Below, in pieces: positions 16,422 through 24,762 of a DNA stretch of 64,000 nucleotides. The DNA is taken from positions 2,107,925-2,171,924 of the forward strand of contig OX638322.1 of NCBI GenBank assembly GCA_951812575.1. The letters run 5' to 3'. The stretch comes from Candidatus Binatia bacterium (GTDB lineage Bacteria; Desulfobacterota; Binatia; Bin18). The first letter of the stretch is position 1, and each line of letters starts with the position of its first letter. Position numbers and translations under genes: made by a program. The notes under the pieces are model-generated. The model did not search any database. It was not told the origin of the DNA and was given only the letters and a program-made list of their open reading frames with translations.

Positions 16422-19400
16422 TTACTTGGCTGTGTCCGGTGACCCAAAGCCCCCTCCGCCCGGCGTGTGCATGACAAAGACGTCGCCTGGCTGCATCAGC
16501 GTTTCATCGCTGCCGGCGAGTTCTTCAATGGTTCCGTCTACGCGCTCGACCGTATCACGACCCCGCTCCCCGGCCTGACCGCCGGCCAGGCCATACGGTT
16601 CGGTCAGGCGATGGCTGCATAAGGTGGTGACAATCATGGTTTCCAAAAATCGCAACCGCCGGGTAATCCCCGCGCCGCCCGGCTGCCGACCCGCACCGCC
16701 TGAACCGTGGCGGATGGCAAAACTCTCAACGCGCACCGGAAAGCGCCACTCCAAAACCTCGGGATCGGTCATGCGCGTGTTGGTCATATGGCTGTGGACC
16801 GCGTCGCAGCCCGGATGGTCAGGACCGGCTCCGGTGCCGCCGCATATGGTTTCGTAGTTTTGGTACTGCTCGTTGCCATACACAAAATTATTGACTGTGC
16901 CTTGTGACGAGGCGAGCACCCCGAGCGCGCCATACAGGGCATCCGTTACGCATTGAGAGACTTCCGTATTGCCGGCGATCACTGCGGCCGGGTATTTCGG
17001 GCTGATGATGGAATGCGGCGGGATAATGATATCGAGCGGTTTCAGACAACCTTCATTCAGCGGAATCGCGTCAGCCACCAGGGTCCGAAAAACGTACAGG
17101 ACCGCAGCCTTACACACCGCCGCGGGCGCGTTGTAGTTGCCGCTGTGCTGGGAAGAAGTGCCGCGAAAATCGATGCTGGCTCGACGGGCCGCTTTGTCCA
17201 CACGAATACTAACCCGAATCTGACAGCCGTTGTCCAGTGGGTAGGTGAACGTGCCATCCGTGAGGACATCGAGCACGCGGCGCACAGACTCTTCGGCATT
17301 GTCCTGAACGTGCTGCATATAGGCGTGCACGACCTCGATACCAAAGTGCTCGACCATTTTCCTGAGTTCGTGTACGCCGGTTTCGTTGGCCGCGAGTTGG
17401 GCGCGCAGGTCCGCCATGTTCTGGTCAGGATTCCGGCAGGGATACGCGCCCGAACCCAGCAGTTGCCGCATCTCCTGTTCACGTAGTCGGCCCTGGCGGA
17501 CGAAGAGAAAGTTGTCGATCAGCACGCCCTCCTGGTGAATGGTGGTGCTGTCCGGCGGGGCCGAGCCGGGCGTGCGTCCGCCGATATCCGCATGATGCCC
17601 GCGTGAGCCTACATAAAACAGAATACGGTCCGCGCTGGCTGTATCAAACACGGGCGTAATGACCGTCACATCCGGGAGATGCGTGCCGCCGTTATAGGGG
17701 GCATTCAGGACATAGGCATCACCAGGCTGCATGCTCCCCTGATTGGCCTTGATGACGGTTTTAATCGACTCGCCCATAGAGCCCAGATGGACCGGAACGT
17801 GCGGGGCGTTGGCGACCAGACTCCCGTCCGGGGCGAAAATGGCACACGAGAAATCCAGCCGTTCTTTGATATTCACCGAGTAGGCCGTATTGGCCAGTGT
17901 CGCCCCCATCTGCTCGGCGACCGACATAAAGAGGTTGTTAAACACCTCCAACATGACCGGGTCGGCCCCTTCGCCTGTGCTCAGGGCAGGCTTAGTACCA
18001 ATCGCCGCTTGGTGTGATTTCGGTTTCAAACGGGTCAGGAGCAGGTGGCCATAGCGGTTCAGCTCGGCCTGCCATTCCGGCTCAACCACTGTGGTTGCCG
18101 TGGGCTCGCAAATAATGGCGGGGCCGGGAATGTGCTGGCCCGGTTGAAGCTGCTCGCGCTGGAATACCGGGGTGTCCAGCCAAGCACCGTCCATATATGC
18201 CCGGACCTGCTGAAGCGGTTGTGCCGTGTTGCCCTCGGCGGTTGGCAGTTCGGCGTCATCAACCTGCTCCGTTGTGCCGACCGCTTCGACTGAGACTGCC
18301 TCGGCGACCAGTTGTCGCCCCTCGACGCTAAAGCCAAAGCGCTGCTTATGAGTGGTCTCAAACGCGGCCCGCATGGCGCCGAGGTCAGACAAGTCCACCT
18401 GTAGGGCAGTGTCAGTTCCCTGGTAGCGCAGATGGACCCGTTTATGCAGGGTGAGTCGATCGGCGGAGACGCCTTGCGCGAGAATTTCGTTGCTGGCCTC
18501 GTCGCCGAGTTCCGCACAGGCCGTTTCCAATACGGATATGGCTGAGGTTGAGAGCGGCTGTTCGATCTGTCGCTCGCGCAGCGCCCGCACGTCTGCCAGG
18601 CCCATCCCATAGGCCGATAACACCCCGGCAAACGGATGGAGAAAGACCGTCTGCATGCCCAGCGCGTCCGCGACCAGACAGGCGTGCTGGCCGGCGGCCC
18701 CACCAAAACAGTTCAGGGTATACTCCGTCACATCGTAGCCGCGCTGTACGGAGATTTTTTTGATGGCGTTCGCCATGTTTTCCACGGCGATACGCAGAAA
18801 GCCGGCAGCCACGGCCTCAGGCGACTGGACCGCATTGCCCGTAGCGCTGGTGATTTCTTGTGAGAAGGCGACGAACTTTTCTCGAACAATCTGCACGTCC
18901 AAAGGCTGATCCGCGTTCGGACCAAACACCGCGGGGAAAAAGGCAGCTTGCAGCTTGCCCAGCATGACGTTGCAGTCGGTCACGGTGAGTGGACCGCCAC
19001 GTTGATAGCACGCCGGCCCAGGGTCTGCGCCGGCCGAGTCCGGGCCAACCCGAAAACGGGCACCATCAAAGTGCAGGATAGACCCCCCACCAGCGGCGAC
19101 GGTGTGGATATGCATCATCGGCGCGCGCATGCGGACGCCAGCGACCAGGGTTTCAAATGTCCGCTCATATTCGCCGTCATAATGCGACACATCGGTCGAG
19201 GTACCGCCCATATCGAAGCCGATGACTTTGCGAAAACCCGCCATCGACGCGGTCCGGACCATGCCGATCACCCCACCGGCCGGTCCGGATAAAATACTGT
19301 CCTTGCCCTGAAACAGATGGGCATCGGTCAGCCCGCCGTTCGACTGCATGAACATCAGCTTGGGACCGGATTGGCGCTCCGCCTCCAGTTCTCCCGCGAC

Positions 19401-20099
19401 CTGCTCGACATAACGCCGCAGCAGCGGTGACAGATAGGCATCAACCACCGTGGTATCGCCGCGTGAGACCAGCTTCATCAACGGGCTGACCGCGTGGGAG
19501 ACCGAGACCTGCTGAAAGCCGATCTCGGTGGCAATGGCGGCGACCCGGGCTTCATGAGCCGCGTACCGATAGCCATGGACAAAGGCAATGGCCACGGCGC
19601 GAATGCCGGCGTCATAGGCGGTCTGCAGGCTCCGTCGCGCGCCGTCTTCATCCAGGGGGGTGACCAGTGCGCCGCGGGCGTCAATCCGTTCTCTGACCTC
19701 GATCACCCGCTCAAACAGCATTTCCGGCAGGACAATATGGCGGGCAAACAGGTCGGGGCGATTCTGATAGCCGATCCGCAGGGTATCCCCAAACCCCTGG
19801 GTAGTGACAAACACGGTCCGGTCGCCCTTGCGTTCCAGCAGGGCATTGGTCGCGACCGTGGTTCCCATCTTCACCAGAGCAACCGTATCGGCTGGGATGG
19901 CTGCGTCGCCAGCCACTCCGAGTAAATCGCGAATGCCCTGGACTGCCGCATCCTGATAGCGTTCAGGATTGGCCGACAGCAATTTATGCGTTACCAGGGT
20001 GCCATCAGGACGACGTGCCACCAGATCGGTGAACGTCCCGCCACGGTCGATCCAAATCTGCCACTTGTGGTCGTGTGGAGTTGTAGCCTGCGCATTCAT
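16422..20099 (-). CDS. 5-oxoprolinase (ATP-hydrolysing), fused HyuA-HyuB type
   Basis: 1225 aa, the length of full single-chain 5-oxoprolinases, which open 5-oxoproline to glutamate with ATP. The N-terminal half is the HyuA-like ATPase domain (WIDRGGTFTDLVARRPDG, MGTTVATNALLERKGDRT, GFDMGGTSTDVS, AAGGGSI). The second half is the HyuB-like domain, beginning near VMLEVFNNLFMSVAEQMGATLANTAYSVNIKERLDFSCA. A GGAGG lies about eleven bases upstream of the ATG. It follows a GST gene by 24 bases on the same strand, which would fit turnover of glutathione-derived 5-oxoproline. Confidence 0.9.
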   Translation of the reverse strand: MNAQATTPHDHKWQIWIDRGGTFTDLVARRPDGTLVTHKLLSANPERYQDAAVQGIRDLLGVAGDAAIPADTVALVKMGTTVATNALLERKGDRTVFVTTQGFGDTLRIGYQNRPDLFARHIVLPEMLFERVIEVRERIDARGALVTPLDEDGARRSLQTAYDAGIRAVAIAFVHGYRYAAHEARVAAIATEIGFQQVSVSHAVSPLMKLVSRGDTTVVDAYLSPLLRRYVEQVAGELEAERQSGPKLMFMQSNGGLTDAHLFQGKDSILSGPAGGVIGMVRTASMAGFRKVIGFDMGGTSTDVSHYDGEYERTFETLVAGVRMRAPMMHIHTVAAGGGSILHFDGARFRVGPDSAGADPGPACYQRGGPLTVTDCNVMLGKLQAAFFPAVFGPNADQPLDVQIVREKFVAFSQEITSATGNAVQSPEAVAAGFLRIAVENMANAIKKISVQRGYDVTEYTLNCFGGAAGQHACLVADALGMQTVFLHPFAGVLSAYGMGLADVRALRERQIEQPLSTSAISVLETACAELGDEASNEILAQGVSADRLTLHKRVHLRYQGTDTALQVDLSDLGAMRAAFETTHKQRFGFSVEGRQLVAEAVSVEAVGTTEQVDDAELPTAEGNTAQPLQQVRAYMDGAWLDTPVFQREQLQPGQHIPGPAIICEPTATTVVEPEWQAELNRYGHLLLTRLKPKSHQAAIGTKPALSTGEGADPVMLEVFNNLFMSVAEQMGATLANTAYSVNIKERLDFSCAIFAPDGSLVANAPHVPVHLGSMGESIKTVIKANQGSMQPGDAYVLNAPYNGGTHLPDVTVITPVFDTASADRILFYVGSRGHHADIGGRTPGSAPPDSTTIHQEGVLIDNFLFVRQGRLREQEMRQLLGSGAYPCRNPDQNMADLRAQLAANETGVHELRKMVEHFGIEVVHAYMQHVQDNAEESVRRVLDVLTDGTFTYPLDNGCQIRVSIRVDKAARRASIDFRGTSSQHSGNYNAPAAVCKAAVLYVFRTLVADAIPLNEGCLKPLDIIIPPHSIISPKYPAAVIAGNTEVSQCVTDALYGALGVLASSQGTVNNFVYGNEQYQNYETICGGTGAGPDHPGCDAVHSHMTNTRMTDPEVLEWRFPVRVESFAIRHGSGGAGRQPGGAGITRRLRFLETMIVTTLCSHRLTEPYGLAGGQAGERGRDTVERVDGTIEELAGSDETLMQPGDVFVMHTPGGGGFGSPDTAK

Positions 20100-20123
20100 G
20101 ATCCGGATGCCTCCACGCGTCTG

Positions 20124-21068
20124 CTAGCCGTCAATCGTACGGGCGCTATAGCCAAAGCGGGGGAAATGCACCGTGACAAGCCCGGTGCGCTCGTTTCGGT
20201 GCTGAAGCGCCAGGCGCTGGGCGTCGATGGCAACGAGGGTGCCGACACTGGGATTAGCCCGGCCGTAGTCGGTGGGCGTAATGGAGACGGTATCGCCAAG
20301 AGCCGGGTCTCCGTCCAGCGTCTGACTTGGCAGGGACGGCAAAGGGTCGCTGGCTGTCGCGACATCGAGCGCTTGGTGCGCGGTCATCGAGGTCGGATTG
20401 CCGTGGCCGTGTGCGGCCACACGCTCCATCCATTGACGGATGCCGTCTGGAATAACGGTTGTACGCTCGCCGGCAAGCTGATCCATGACCCACAGCGGAT
20501 GGTAGATCACGCAATCGGCCAGGGACGGTGCTTCGCCATAGATATACGTCCGGCCGTCGTGCAGGATGTCGCTGATCCAGCTCAACTGCGGGCGTAACTG
20601 GGTAAGGTTTTTGATTGCCGCAGCCTTCCGGTGGGCGAGGCCCGGTTCGGGCTTGCCGAGCAGAGCGGCGCGGTCGGCCAGAAATTCCGGGGTGAAACGA
20701 TCGGCGTCGGCATGTTCGCAGGAAATATAATTGATGGTATTGCGCGTCAGGGTCGCGTCCGTCCAGCGCTCCAGGCCGGCAATAAACGCCCGTTGGGCGA
20801 TCGAATCCGGTCCCGGATAGAGCGTGGGTTGCGGGAAACGGCGTTCAAGCTCTTCGATAATCCGCGCGGTATCACAAAAAACGTCGGCGCCAATCTGGAG
20901 GGCCGGTGCGCGGCGGTAGCCGCCGGTGAGGGGGATATAGTCCGGTTTGGGCAGGGTCGGGGGAATCTCGACCGAGCGCCAGGTCAGACCCTTGAGACCC
21001 AGGACGAGCCGGACTTTTTCAGAGTAATTGGAGAAATCGTAGTGATGCAGAATGAGTTCCGAGGGCAT
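20124..21068 (-). CDS. Glutathione S-transferase family protein
   Basis: 314 aa. The start at 21068 is chosen because AAGGA lies at good spacing and the protein then opens MPSELILHHYDFSNYSEKVR, the beginning of a thioredoxin-like GST domain with a Ser/Tyr/Asn active-site region. The all-helical C-terminal domain follows (LYPGPDSIAQRAFIAGLERW ... YIYGEAPSLADCVIYHPLW). The extra C-terminal hundred or so residues (from about 230) are less typical. It is probably co-transcribed with the 5-oxoprolinase, 24 bases downstream. Confidence 0.82.
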   Translation of the reverse strand: MPSELILHHYDFSNYSEKVRLVLGLKGLTWRSVEIPPTLPKPDYIPLTGGYRRAPALQIGADVFCDTARIIEELERRFPQPTLYPGPDSIAQRAFIAGLERWTDATLTRNTINYISCEHADADRFTPEFLADRAALLGKPEPGLAHRKAAAIKNLTQLRPQLSWISDILHDGRTYIYGEAPSLADCVIYHPLWVMDQLAGERTTVIPDGIRQWMERVAAHGHGNPTSMTAHQALDVATASDPLPSLPSQTLDGDPALGDTVSITPTDYGRANPSVGTLVAIDAQRLALQHRNERTGLVTVHFPRFGYSARTIDG

Positions 21069-21171
21069 GGGTTTCCTTATTTTGCCTTGATCTGAACCCC
21101 ATAAAGTGGCAAGGAGTGGAGGGGAATTCAAGAGAGGAAGCCGGAAATAGAGAATCAGGAGGGGAAGCCGT

Positions 21172-22374
21172 ATGCCAGCTACACATTTTTTTGCCAGGAA
21201 TCCCGAAGAGATCGGTCTCGATCCGGAAAAAGTCCAGGCTCTGTTTGAACGGGCCGAGCGCGAAGTCAAATCCGGCCTGCTGCCGGCCACCCAGGTTGCG
21301 ATTGCACGCAATGGAAAGATCGGTGCCATGCAGACCTTTGGCAAGGCGGTCCAAGGCGGGACGGAAAAACCGGCGACGGATGACACCAGATTCGTCATTA
21401 TGTCTTCGACCAAGGCGTTCACCTCAGCCTCGGCCTGGATTCTCATGCAAGAGGGCCAACTCCGCCCGGAAGACCGCGTGGTCGAGTATATCCCCGAGTT
21501 TGGAACGAACGGCAAAGACGTGGTGACGGTCGAGCAGTTGCTCATTCATACCTCGGCCATTCCCTATGCCCCGCACTGGCAAAAAGAATGGGCCGACCGC
21601 GACCGACGCCTCGCTCGTTTTGCCCAGTGGAAGCTGGACCACGTTCCAGGGGAGAAGTTCGTTTATCACGTATCGGCGAATTTCTGGCCGGTCGCCGCTA
21701 TTGTCGAGCAGCTCAGCGGCCAGCGTTTGAGCGAGTTTGTGCGGACGCGGATTGCCGAGCCGCTGGGCCTGCCCGGCTTACACTTTGGGCTACCGCCTTC
21801 CGGGAACACCAACGTCGCTGATGTAGAGTGGGTGGGCCAAGCCCCGACCGCTGAAGACTATGAAAAACTGGGAGTCAAAGGTTTTAACGCCACGACTAAC
21901 GCCATCGATGAAGACGCGGTATTGGAGCTGAACGAAACGGTCACCCGAGAAGCCGGGTCGCCGTCAGCCGGCTGTATCACCACGGCGGGTGATATCGCGT
22001 TGTTCTATCAGGCCCTGCTGAACGACGGTCGTGCCCACGACGGGACGCCGGTCTGGCAGCCCGACATGCTGAAAGAGGCGCGGCGCGTCCGCACCGGAGA
22101 TCTGCGCGATCCCTTTCTCGGCCACCGGGCCAATCGGGCCCTGGGGATTGCCGTTGCCGGCGGAGACGGCAAGGCCAATCTGCGCGGCTTCGGACGTACC
22201 AATTCCGCGGAGTCGTTCGGGCATCCGGGCTTTGGCGGTCAGAGCGGTTGGGCCGACCCGGCAACGGGTATCTCGTTCGGCTTCCTGACCAACGGATTTG
22301 ATCGGCACGACATCCGTGAAGCCCGGCGGCGGGTGGCTCTCTCAAGTCTGGCCGCTGCGTGCGCGGCGGAGTGA
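21172..22374 (+). CDS. Beta-lactamase-fold serine hydrolase
   Basis: 400 aa class C beta-lactamase-like protein (PF00144 type), also seen in esterases such as EstB. The SxxK motif is Ser78-Ser-Thr-Lys81 (VIMSSTKAF). The YxN-equivalent region lies in GEKFVYHVSANFWP, and the C-terminal motif is GHPGFGGQSG in place of KTG. No signal peptide is visible, so it is likely a cytoplasmic esterase or peptidase rather than an antibiotic-degrading enzyme. A GGAGG-like site precedes the ATG. It is divergent from the GST gene. Confidence 0.85.
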   Translation: MPATHFFARNPEEIGLDPEKVQALFERAEREVKSGLLPATQVAIARNGKIGAMQTFGKAVQGGTEKPATDDTRFVIMSSTKAFTSASAWILMQEGQLRPEDRVVEYIPEFGTNGKDVVTVEQLLIHTSAIPYAPHWQKEWADRDRRLARFAQWKLDHVPGEKFVYHVSANFWPVAAIVEQLSGQRLSEFVRTRIAEPLGLPGLHFGLPPSGNTNVADVEWVGQAPTAEDYEKLGVKGFNATTNAIDEDAVLELNETVTREAGSPSAGCITTAGDIALFYQALLNDGRAHDGTPVWQPDMLKEARRVRTGDLRDPFLGHRANRALGIAVAGGDGKANLRGFGRTNSAESFGHPGFGGQSGWADPATGISFGFLTNGFDRHDIREARRRVALSSLAAACAAE

Positions 22375-22476
22375 AGATGCTGATTTTTGGGAAGCCTGGG
22401 CTTACGGCTAGGGTCCGGGGAGACCCGGACCCTAGCCGATCAGTCAAAAACACCTCGGAACCGGGGGAGGAGCAAA

Positions 22477-22653
22477 ATGAACAGAGATATTAAAGCTTCG
22501 GAGTTTACTACGGGAGAGTGGGTCTACGTCTTTGAAGAAGGAAGAGGGAGGTTTATTGCGAATCTGGGCTTTGATGAGGAATACGAAGAGGAGATGCTTC
22601 AAGTAGAGGGGGTGATCGATAATAGAGCTAGGACGACATCCTGCTTCACGTAG
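22477..22653 (+). CDS. Small acidic protein of unknown function, possibly interrupted
   Basis: 58 aa from an ATG with a strong GGGGGAGGAG site. It opens MNRDIKASEFTTGEWVYVFE and is rich in Glu. The frame ends at a TAG at 22651, but past it the same frame reads KVFRFYSLGNATVKIVYCDG and FRVCPFKYFIKDP, which looks protein-like. The original gene may therefore have continued and been broken by a nonsense or frameshift change. No family recognised. Confidence 0.4.
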   Translation: MNRDIKASEFTTGEWVYVFEEGRGRFIANLGFDEEYEEEMLQVEGVIDNRARTTSCFT

Positions 22654-22733
22654 GGATCAAATCACAAAGTCTTCCGATTCTACAGCCTTGGTAACGCCAC
22701 GGTGAAGATTGTATATTGCGATGGTTTTAGGGT

Positions 22734-23000
22734 TTGTCCGTTCAAATACTTTATCAAGGACCCGAGGTTTTGGTTAGATACAGCGAAGAGGAAGGGGAGC
22801 AAGAGATATTCAAAGATGGAGACGAACTCCATAAGGATTGGGATGGACGAGGAATTGAATTCGACGTGCTAGTGGACAAATGGCTAAGTCGATTGAACGG
22901 TAAAATCATTCCTCTTTCTGACTATTACAAAGACCCGTATAATAGGCAGCTTGACAATATGGACTTCTCCTTAGAAGAACTGCTCGCTGAGGAGGACTAG
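22734..23000 (+). CDS. Small acidic protein of unknown function, weak start
   Basis: 88 aa in a different frame from the preceding gene. The only start is a TTG at 22734 with no ribosome site. From about residue 10 it reads as a plausible soluble protein (EVLVRYSEEEGEQEIFKDGD, then FDVLVDKWLSRLNGKIIPLS). It may be the 3' half of the same broken gene as 22477-22653, joined through a frameshift around 22755. AT-richer than the flanking metabolic genes. Confidence 0.4.
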   Translation: MSVQILYQGPEVLVRYSEEEGEQEIFKDGDELHKDWDGRGIEFDVLVDKWLSRLNGKIIPLSDYYKDPYNRQLDNMDFSLEELLAEED

Positions 23001-23009
23001 AGAGGCTGT

Positions 23010-23041
23010 CGAATTACGCTACGCTAATCCAACCTACGGAT
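23010..23041. repeat. REP-like element with GAATTACGCTACGCTAATCC core
   Basis: An imperfect dyad lies directly upstream of the DUF2442 gene. A close copy is at 24163-24196 (GATTACGCTCCGCTAATCC followed by GACCTGCGG). Half a copy in the opposite orientation (GCGTAATCCGACA) is at 28172-28184. This core is a widespread intergenic repeat in proteobacteria-like genomes. Confidence 0.65.
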
Positions 23042-23048
23042 TTCTACT

Positions 23049-23303
23049 ATGTTTTTACACGCAACGGTCGTTGGCTACCTTGAAGCGTATAGAATTTGTG
23101 TCGAGTTCAGTGACGGGGTGGTCAAAGAAGTGGACCTGCGAGGAGAATTTCACGGCGAGGTGTTTGAACCGCTCAAGGATGTGGAGTTCTTCAAACAGGT
23201 CAGGGTCAATAGCGAGACCAACACGATTGAGTGGCCGAACGGAGCGGACTTTGCTCCGGAATTCTTGTATGAGATTGGGCAAGAGGGCAAGCACGTTGCC
23301 TGA
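23049..23303 (+). CDS. DUF2442 domain protein
   Basis: 84 aa matching the DUF2442 layout closely: 'v.yl..y.i.V.FsDG..keVDL...l.GevFepLkD..fF.qv.v..[19 protein letters not shown]'. Such proteins are usually the second gene of small two-gene modules with a DUF4160 partner and are suspected antitoxin-like proteins. No DUF4160 gene lies next to it; the upstream frame is unlike that family. The start is set by the only good ATG, which sits close to the repeat element. Confidence 0.8.
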   Translation: MFLHATVVGYLEAYRICVEFSDGVVKEVDLRGEFHGEVFEPLKDVEFFKQVRVNSETNTIEWPNGADFAPEFLYEIGQEGKHVA

Positions 23304-23345
23304 ACAATAGCCGCCTTTTCATCTGAATCTGTGAGGTCATTGAGT

Positions 23346-23549
23346 ATGATGAATACAATCCTAGCTGTCATCCGTGAAGGCAAAATAGTTCCTTTGGAAG
23401 CAGTTCAGCTCCCCGAAGGAACGCGCGCGTTAGTGACACTGCTGCCCGAAGATGAGGCGCACTTCTGGTTGACGGCGAGTGAGTCTTCATTAAGGGAGAT
23501 ATGGGGAAATGTCGAGGACGATATCTACGCCGAGCTACTCGAAGAATGA
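23346..23549 (+). CDS. Antitoxin-like protein upstream of MazF/PemK toxin
   Basis: 67 aa. The N-terminal MNTILAVIREGKIVPLEAVQ followed by LPEGTRALVTLLPEDE is the swapped-hairpin layout of small AbrB/AF2212-like antitoxins ('v.eGki.pl..v.lpEGt.v.v.l'). The C-terminal acidic helix (LREIWGNVEDDIYAELLEE) is what usually wraps the toxin. It overlaps the toxin gene by 41 bases. Two adjacent ATGs (23346, 23349) are possible starts. Confidence 0.75.
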   Translation: MMNTILAVIREGKIVPLEAVQLPEGTRALVTLLPEDEAHFWLTASESSLREIWGNVEDDIYAELLEE

Positions 23550-23859
23550 AATCATCCTTGTGCGTTATCCGTTCTCTGATCTGACAAGCTCAAAGGTTCG
23601 TCCTGCCATCATTGTTAATGCTCCTCATACATCTCAAGACCTCTTCATTGTTCCGCTTACAAGCAGAACAACAGCGTTGCGTCCAGGGGAATTTGTGCTT
23701 ACCGAATGGAAAAGGGCGGGGTTGAATGTCGAGACTGCTGTTAAGCGTGGCCTCTTTACCATAGATCAGAAGCTGGTGCTCAGGAGTATCGGAGCCCTAT
23801 CGAAAATAGACGCTGAAAATCTGGAAAGCTCGTTACGTGAGTGGTTAGGCTTGTATTAA
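23509..23859 (+). CDS. mazF: MazF/PemK-family endoribonuclease toxin
   Basis: 116 aa. NEIILVRYPFSDLTSSKVRP is the PemK/MazF signature ('GdIvlv.fpftd....K.RPaiVl'), followed by DLFIVPLTSR and a C-terminal LSKIDAENLESSLREWLGL helix. These toxins cut mRNA at short motifs in the cytoplasm. The antitoxin gene overlaps its 5' end. All core elements appear intact and the length is normal. Confidence 0.87.
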   Translation: MSRTISTPSYSKNEIILVRYPFSDLTSSKVRPAIIVNAPHTSQDLFIVPLTSRTTALRPGEFVLTEWKRAGLNVETAVKRGLFTIDQKLVLRSIGALSKIDAENLESSLREWLGLY

Positions 23860-23945
23860 GGCTGTGGATTCCGGTGAGATGAACACAACATAGAGTTGTC
23901 TTCGAGACCGACATCATAAAGTCTGTAATAAAGAAATCGTCTTCC

Positions 23946-24151
23946 TCAAGTCGGCTCCTGTCGTTGGCTGGCGAAGTACTCATTTACCGACCGGAGCAAT
24001 TCGGGCCGGTCGCCTTGAAAGGGACAGCGGCCTAAACGCGCGGCGATATGGGCTGCCACATAGCTGGCAAAGAGATGGTAGAGCAGAGGCGAAAACTCCT
24101 CGCGCACCTCACCGTGGACGGGTAACACCATGTGAGCATGGCGGGTGACCT
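23946..24151 (-). pseudogene. Partial copy of the 3' end of the SIS-domain gene
   Basis: Bases 23958-24151 match 24781-24974 without a gap (offset 823), with about 18 differences by eye. The peptide MVLPVHGEVREEFSPLLYHL and onwards, ending YFASQRQEPT, mirrors the last 60 or so residues of the complete SIS protein. Replacements are conservative (V/I, E/A, S/C, A/E), as if it came from a related allele rather than from random decay. There is no start region. It lies on the far side of the RHH/RelE pair from the intact gene. Confidence 0.85.
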
Positions 24152-24162
24152 GGCAGCGGGAT

Positions 24163-24196
24163 GTCAGATTACGCTCCGCTAATCCGACCTGCGGGT
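24163..24196. repeat. REP-like element, second copy
   Basis: GATTACGCTCCGCTAATCC with flanking GTCA and GACCTGCGG, matching the element at 23010-23041. It begins about ten bases beyond the right-hand break of the SIS gene copy, so the repeat marks the edge of the duplicated fragment. The rest of the 23860-24270 gap shows nothing else I can name. Confidence 0.65.
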
Positions 24197-24270
24197 TGCT
24201 ACTCCAATGCCAAAGACGTCTTGATGCTATGATGTTTTGACGCTACCCTCACACGAGGAGGGCATATGTC

Positions 24271-24504
24271 ATGAGCGAAGCATCCAAACGTTCTACGATC
24301 TATTTTGATCCTCAGCTTCATGCAGCGTTACGACTCAAGGCGGCCCACTCGCAACGTTCGGTATCTGACATTGTCAACGAAGCAGTTCGCGCAGCACTCG
24401 CTGAAGATCAAGAAGACTTGGCTGCGTTCCAGCAACGCGCAGCCGAGCCCACTCTGAGCTACGAAGAACTCCTGAACGACTTACGGGCGCATGGCAAACT
24501 ATAG
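24271..24504 (+). CDS. Ribbon-helix-helix (CopG-like) antitoxin
   Basis: 77 aa. RSTIYFDPQLHAALRLKAAH then RSVSDIVNEAVRAAL is a ribbon-helix-helix DNA-binding domain (beta strand STIYFD, then two helices). The acidic C-terminal half (AEDQEDLAAFQQR ... SYEELLNDLRAHGKL) would neutralise the toxin. A GAGGAGG site lies upstream. It overlaps the RelE gene by 14 bases. It should bind its own promoter; I found no clear palindrome upstream. Confidence 0.87.
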   Translation: MSEASKRSTIYFDPQLHAALRLKAAHSQRSVSDIVNEAVRAALAEDQEDLAAFQQRAAEPTLSYEELLNDLRAHGKL

Positions 24505-24754
24505 GCTGATTTTTAGGAAGTCTGTTACCAAGGATTTACGCCCGATCCCCAAGCGGGATGTTGTTCGCATTCTCAAGCGTATTGAAGCATTGGCCGAGAA
24601 TCCTCGACCCGAGGGATGTGAGAAACTATCAGGGCAAGAAAGATTCCGAGTTCGCCAGGGTGTGTACCGCATCATTTATGAAATCAGGGACACAGAGCTT
24701 ATCATTACAGTCGTCAAAGTGGGTCATCGCCGTCACGTCTACAAGAGCAGCTAA
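24491..24754 (+). CDS. RelE/ParE-family toxin
   Basis: 87 aa with the RelE fold: FRKSVTKDLRPIPKRDVVRI helices, LSGQERFRVRQGVYRIIYEI strands, then ITVVKVGHRRHVYKSS. Basic residues and the terminal HRRHVY fit the ribosome-dependent mRNA-cutting branch rather than the gyrase-poisoning one, but this is an inference. It ends eight bases before the stop of the opposite-strand SIS gene, so the module is packed against that gene's 3' end. Confidence 0.87.
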   Translation: MANYRLIFRKSVTKDLRPIPKRDVVRILKRIEALAENPRPEGCEKLSGQERFRVRQGVYRIIYEIRDTELIITVVKVGHRRHVYKSS

Positions 24755-24762
24755 AGATTCGT

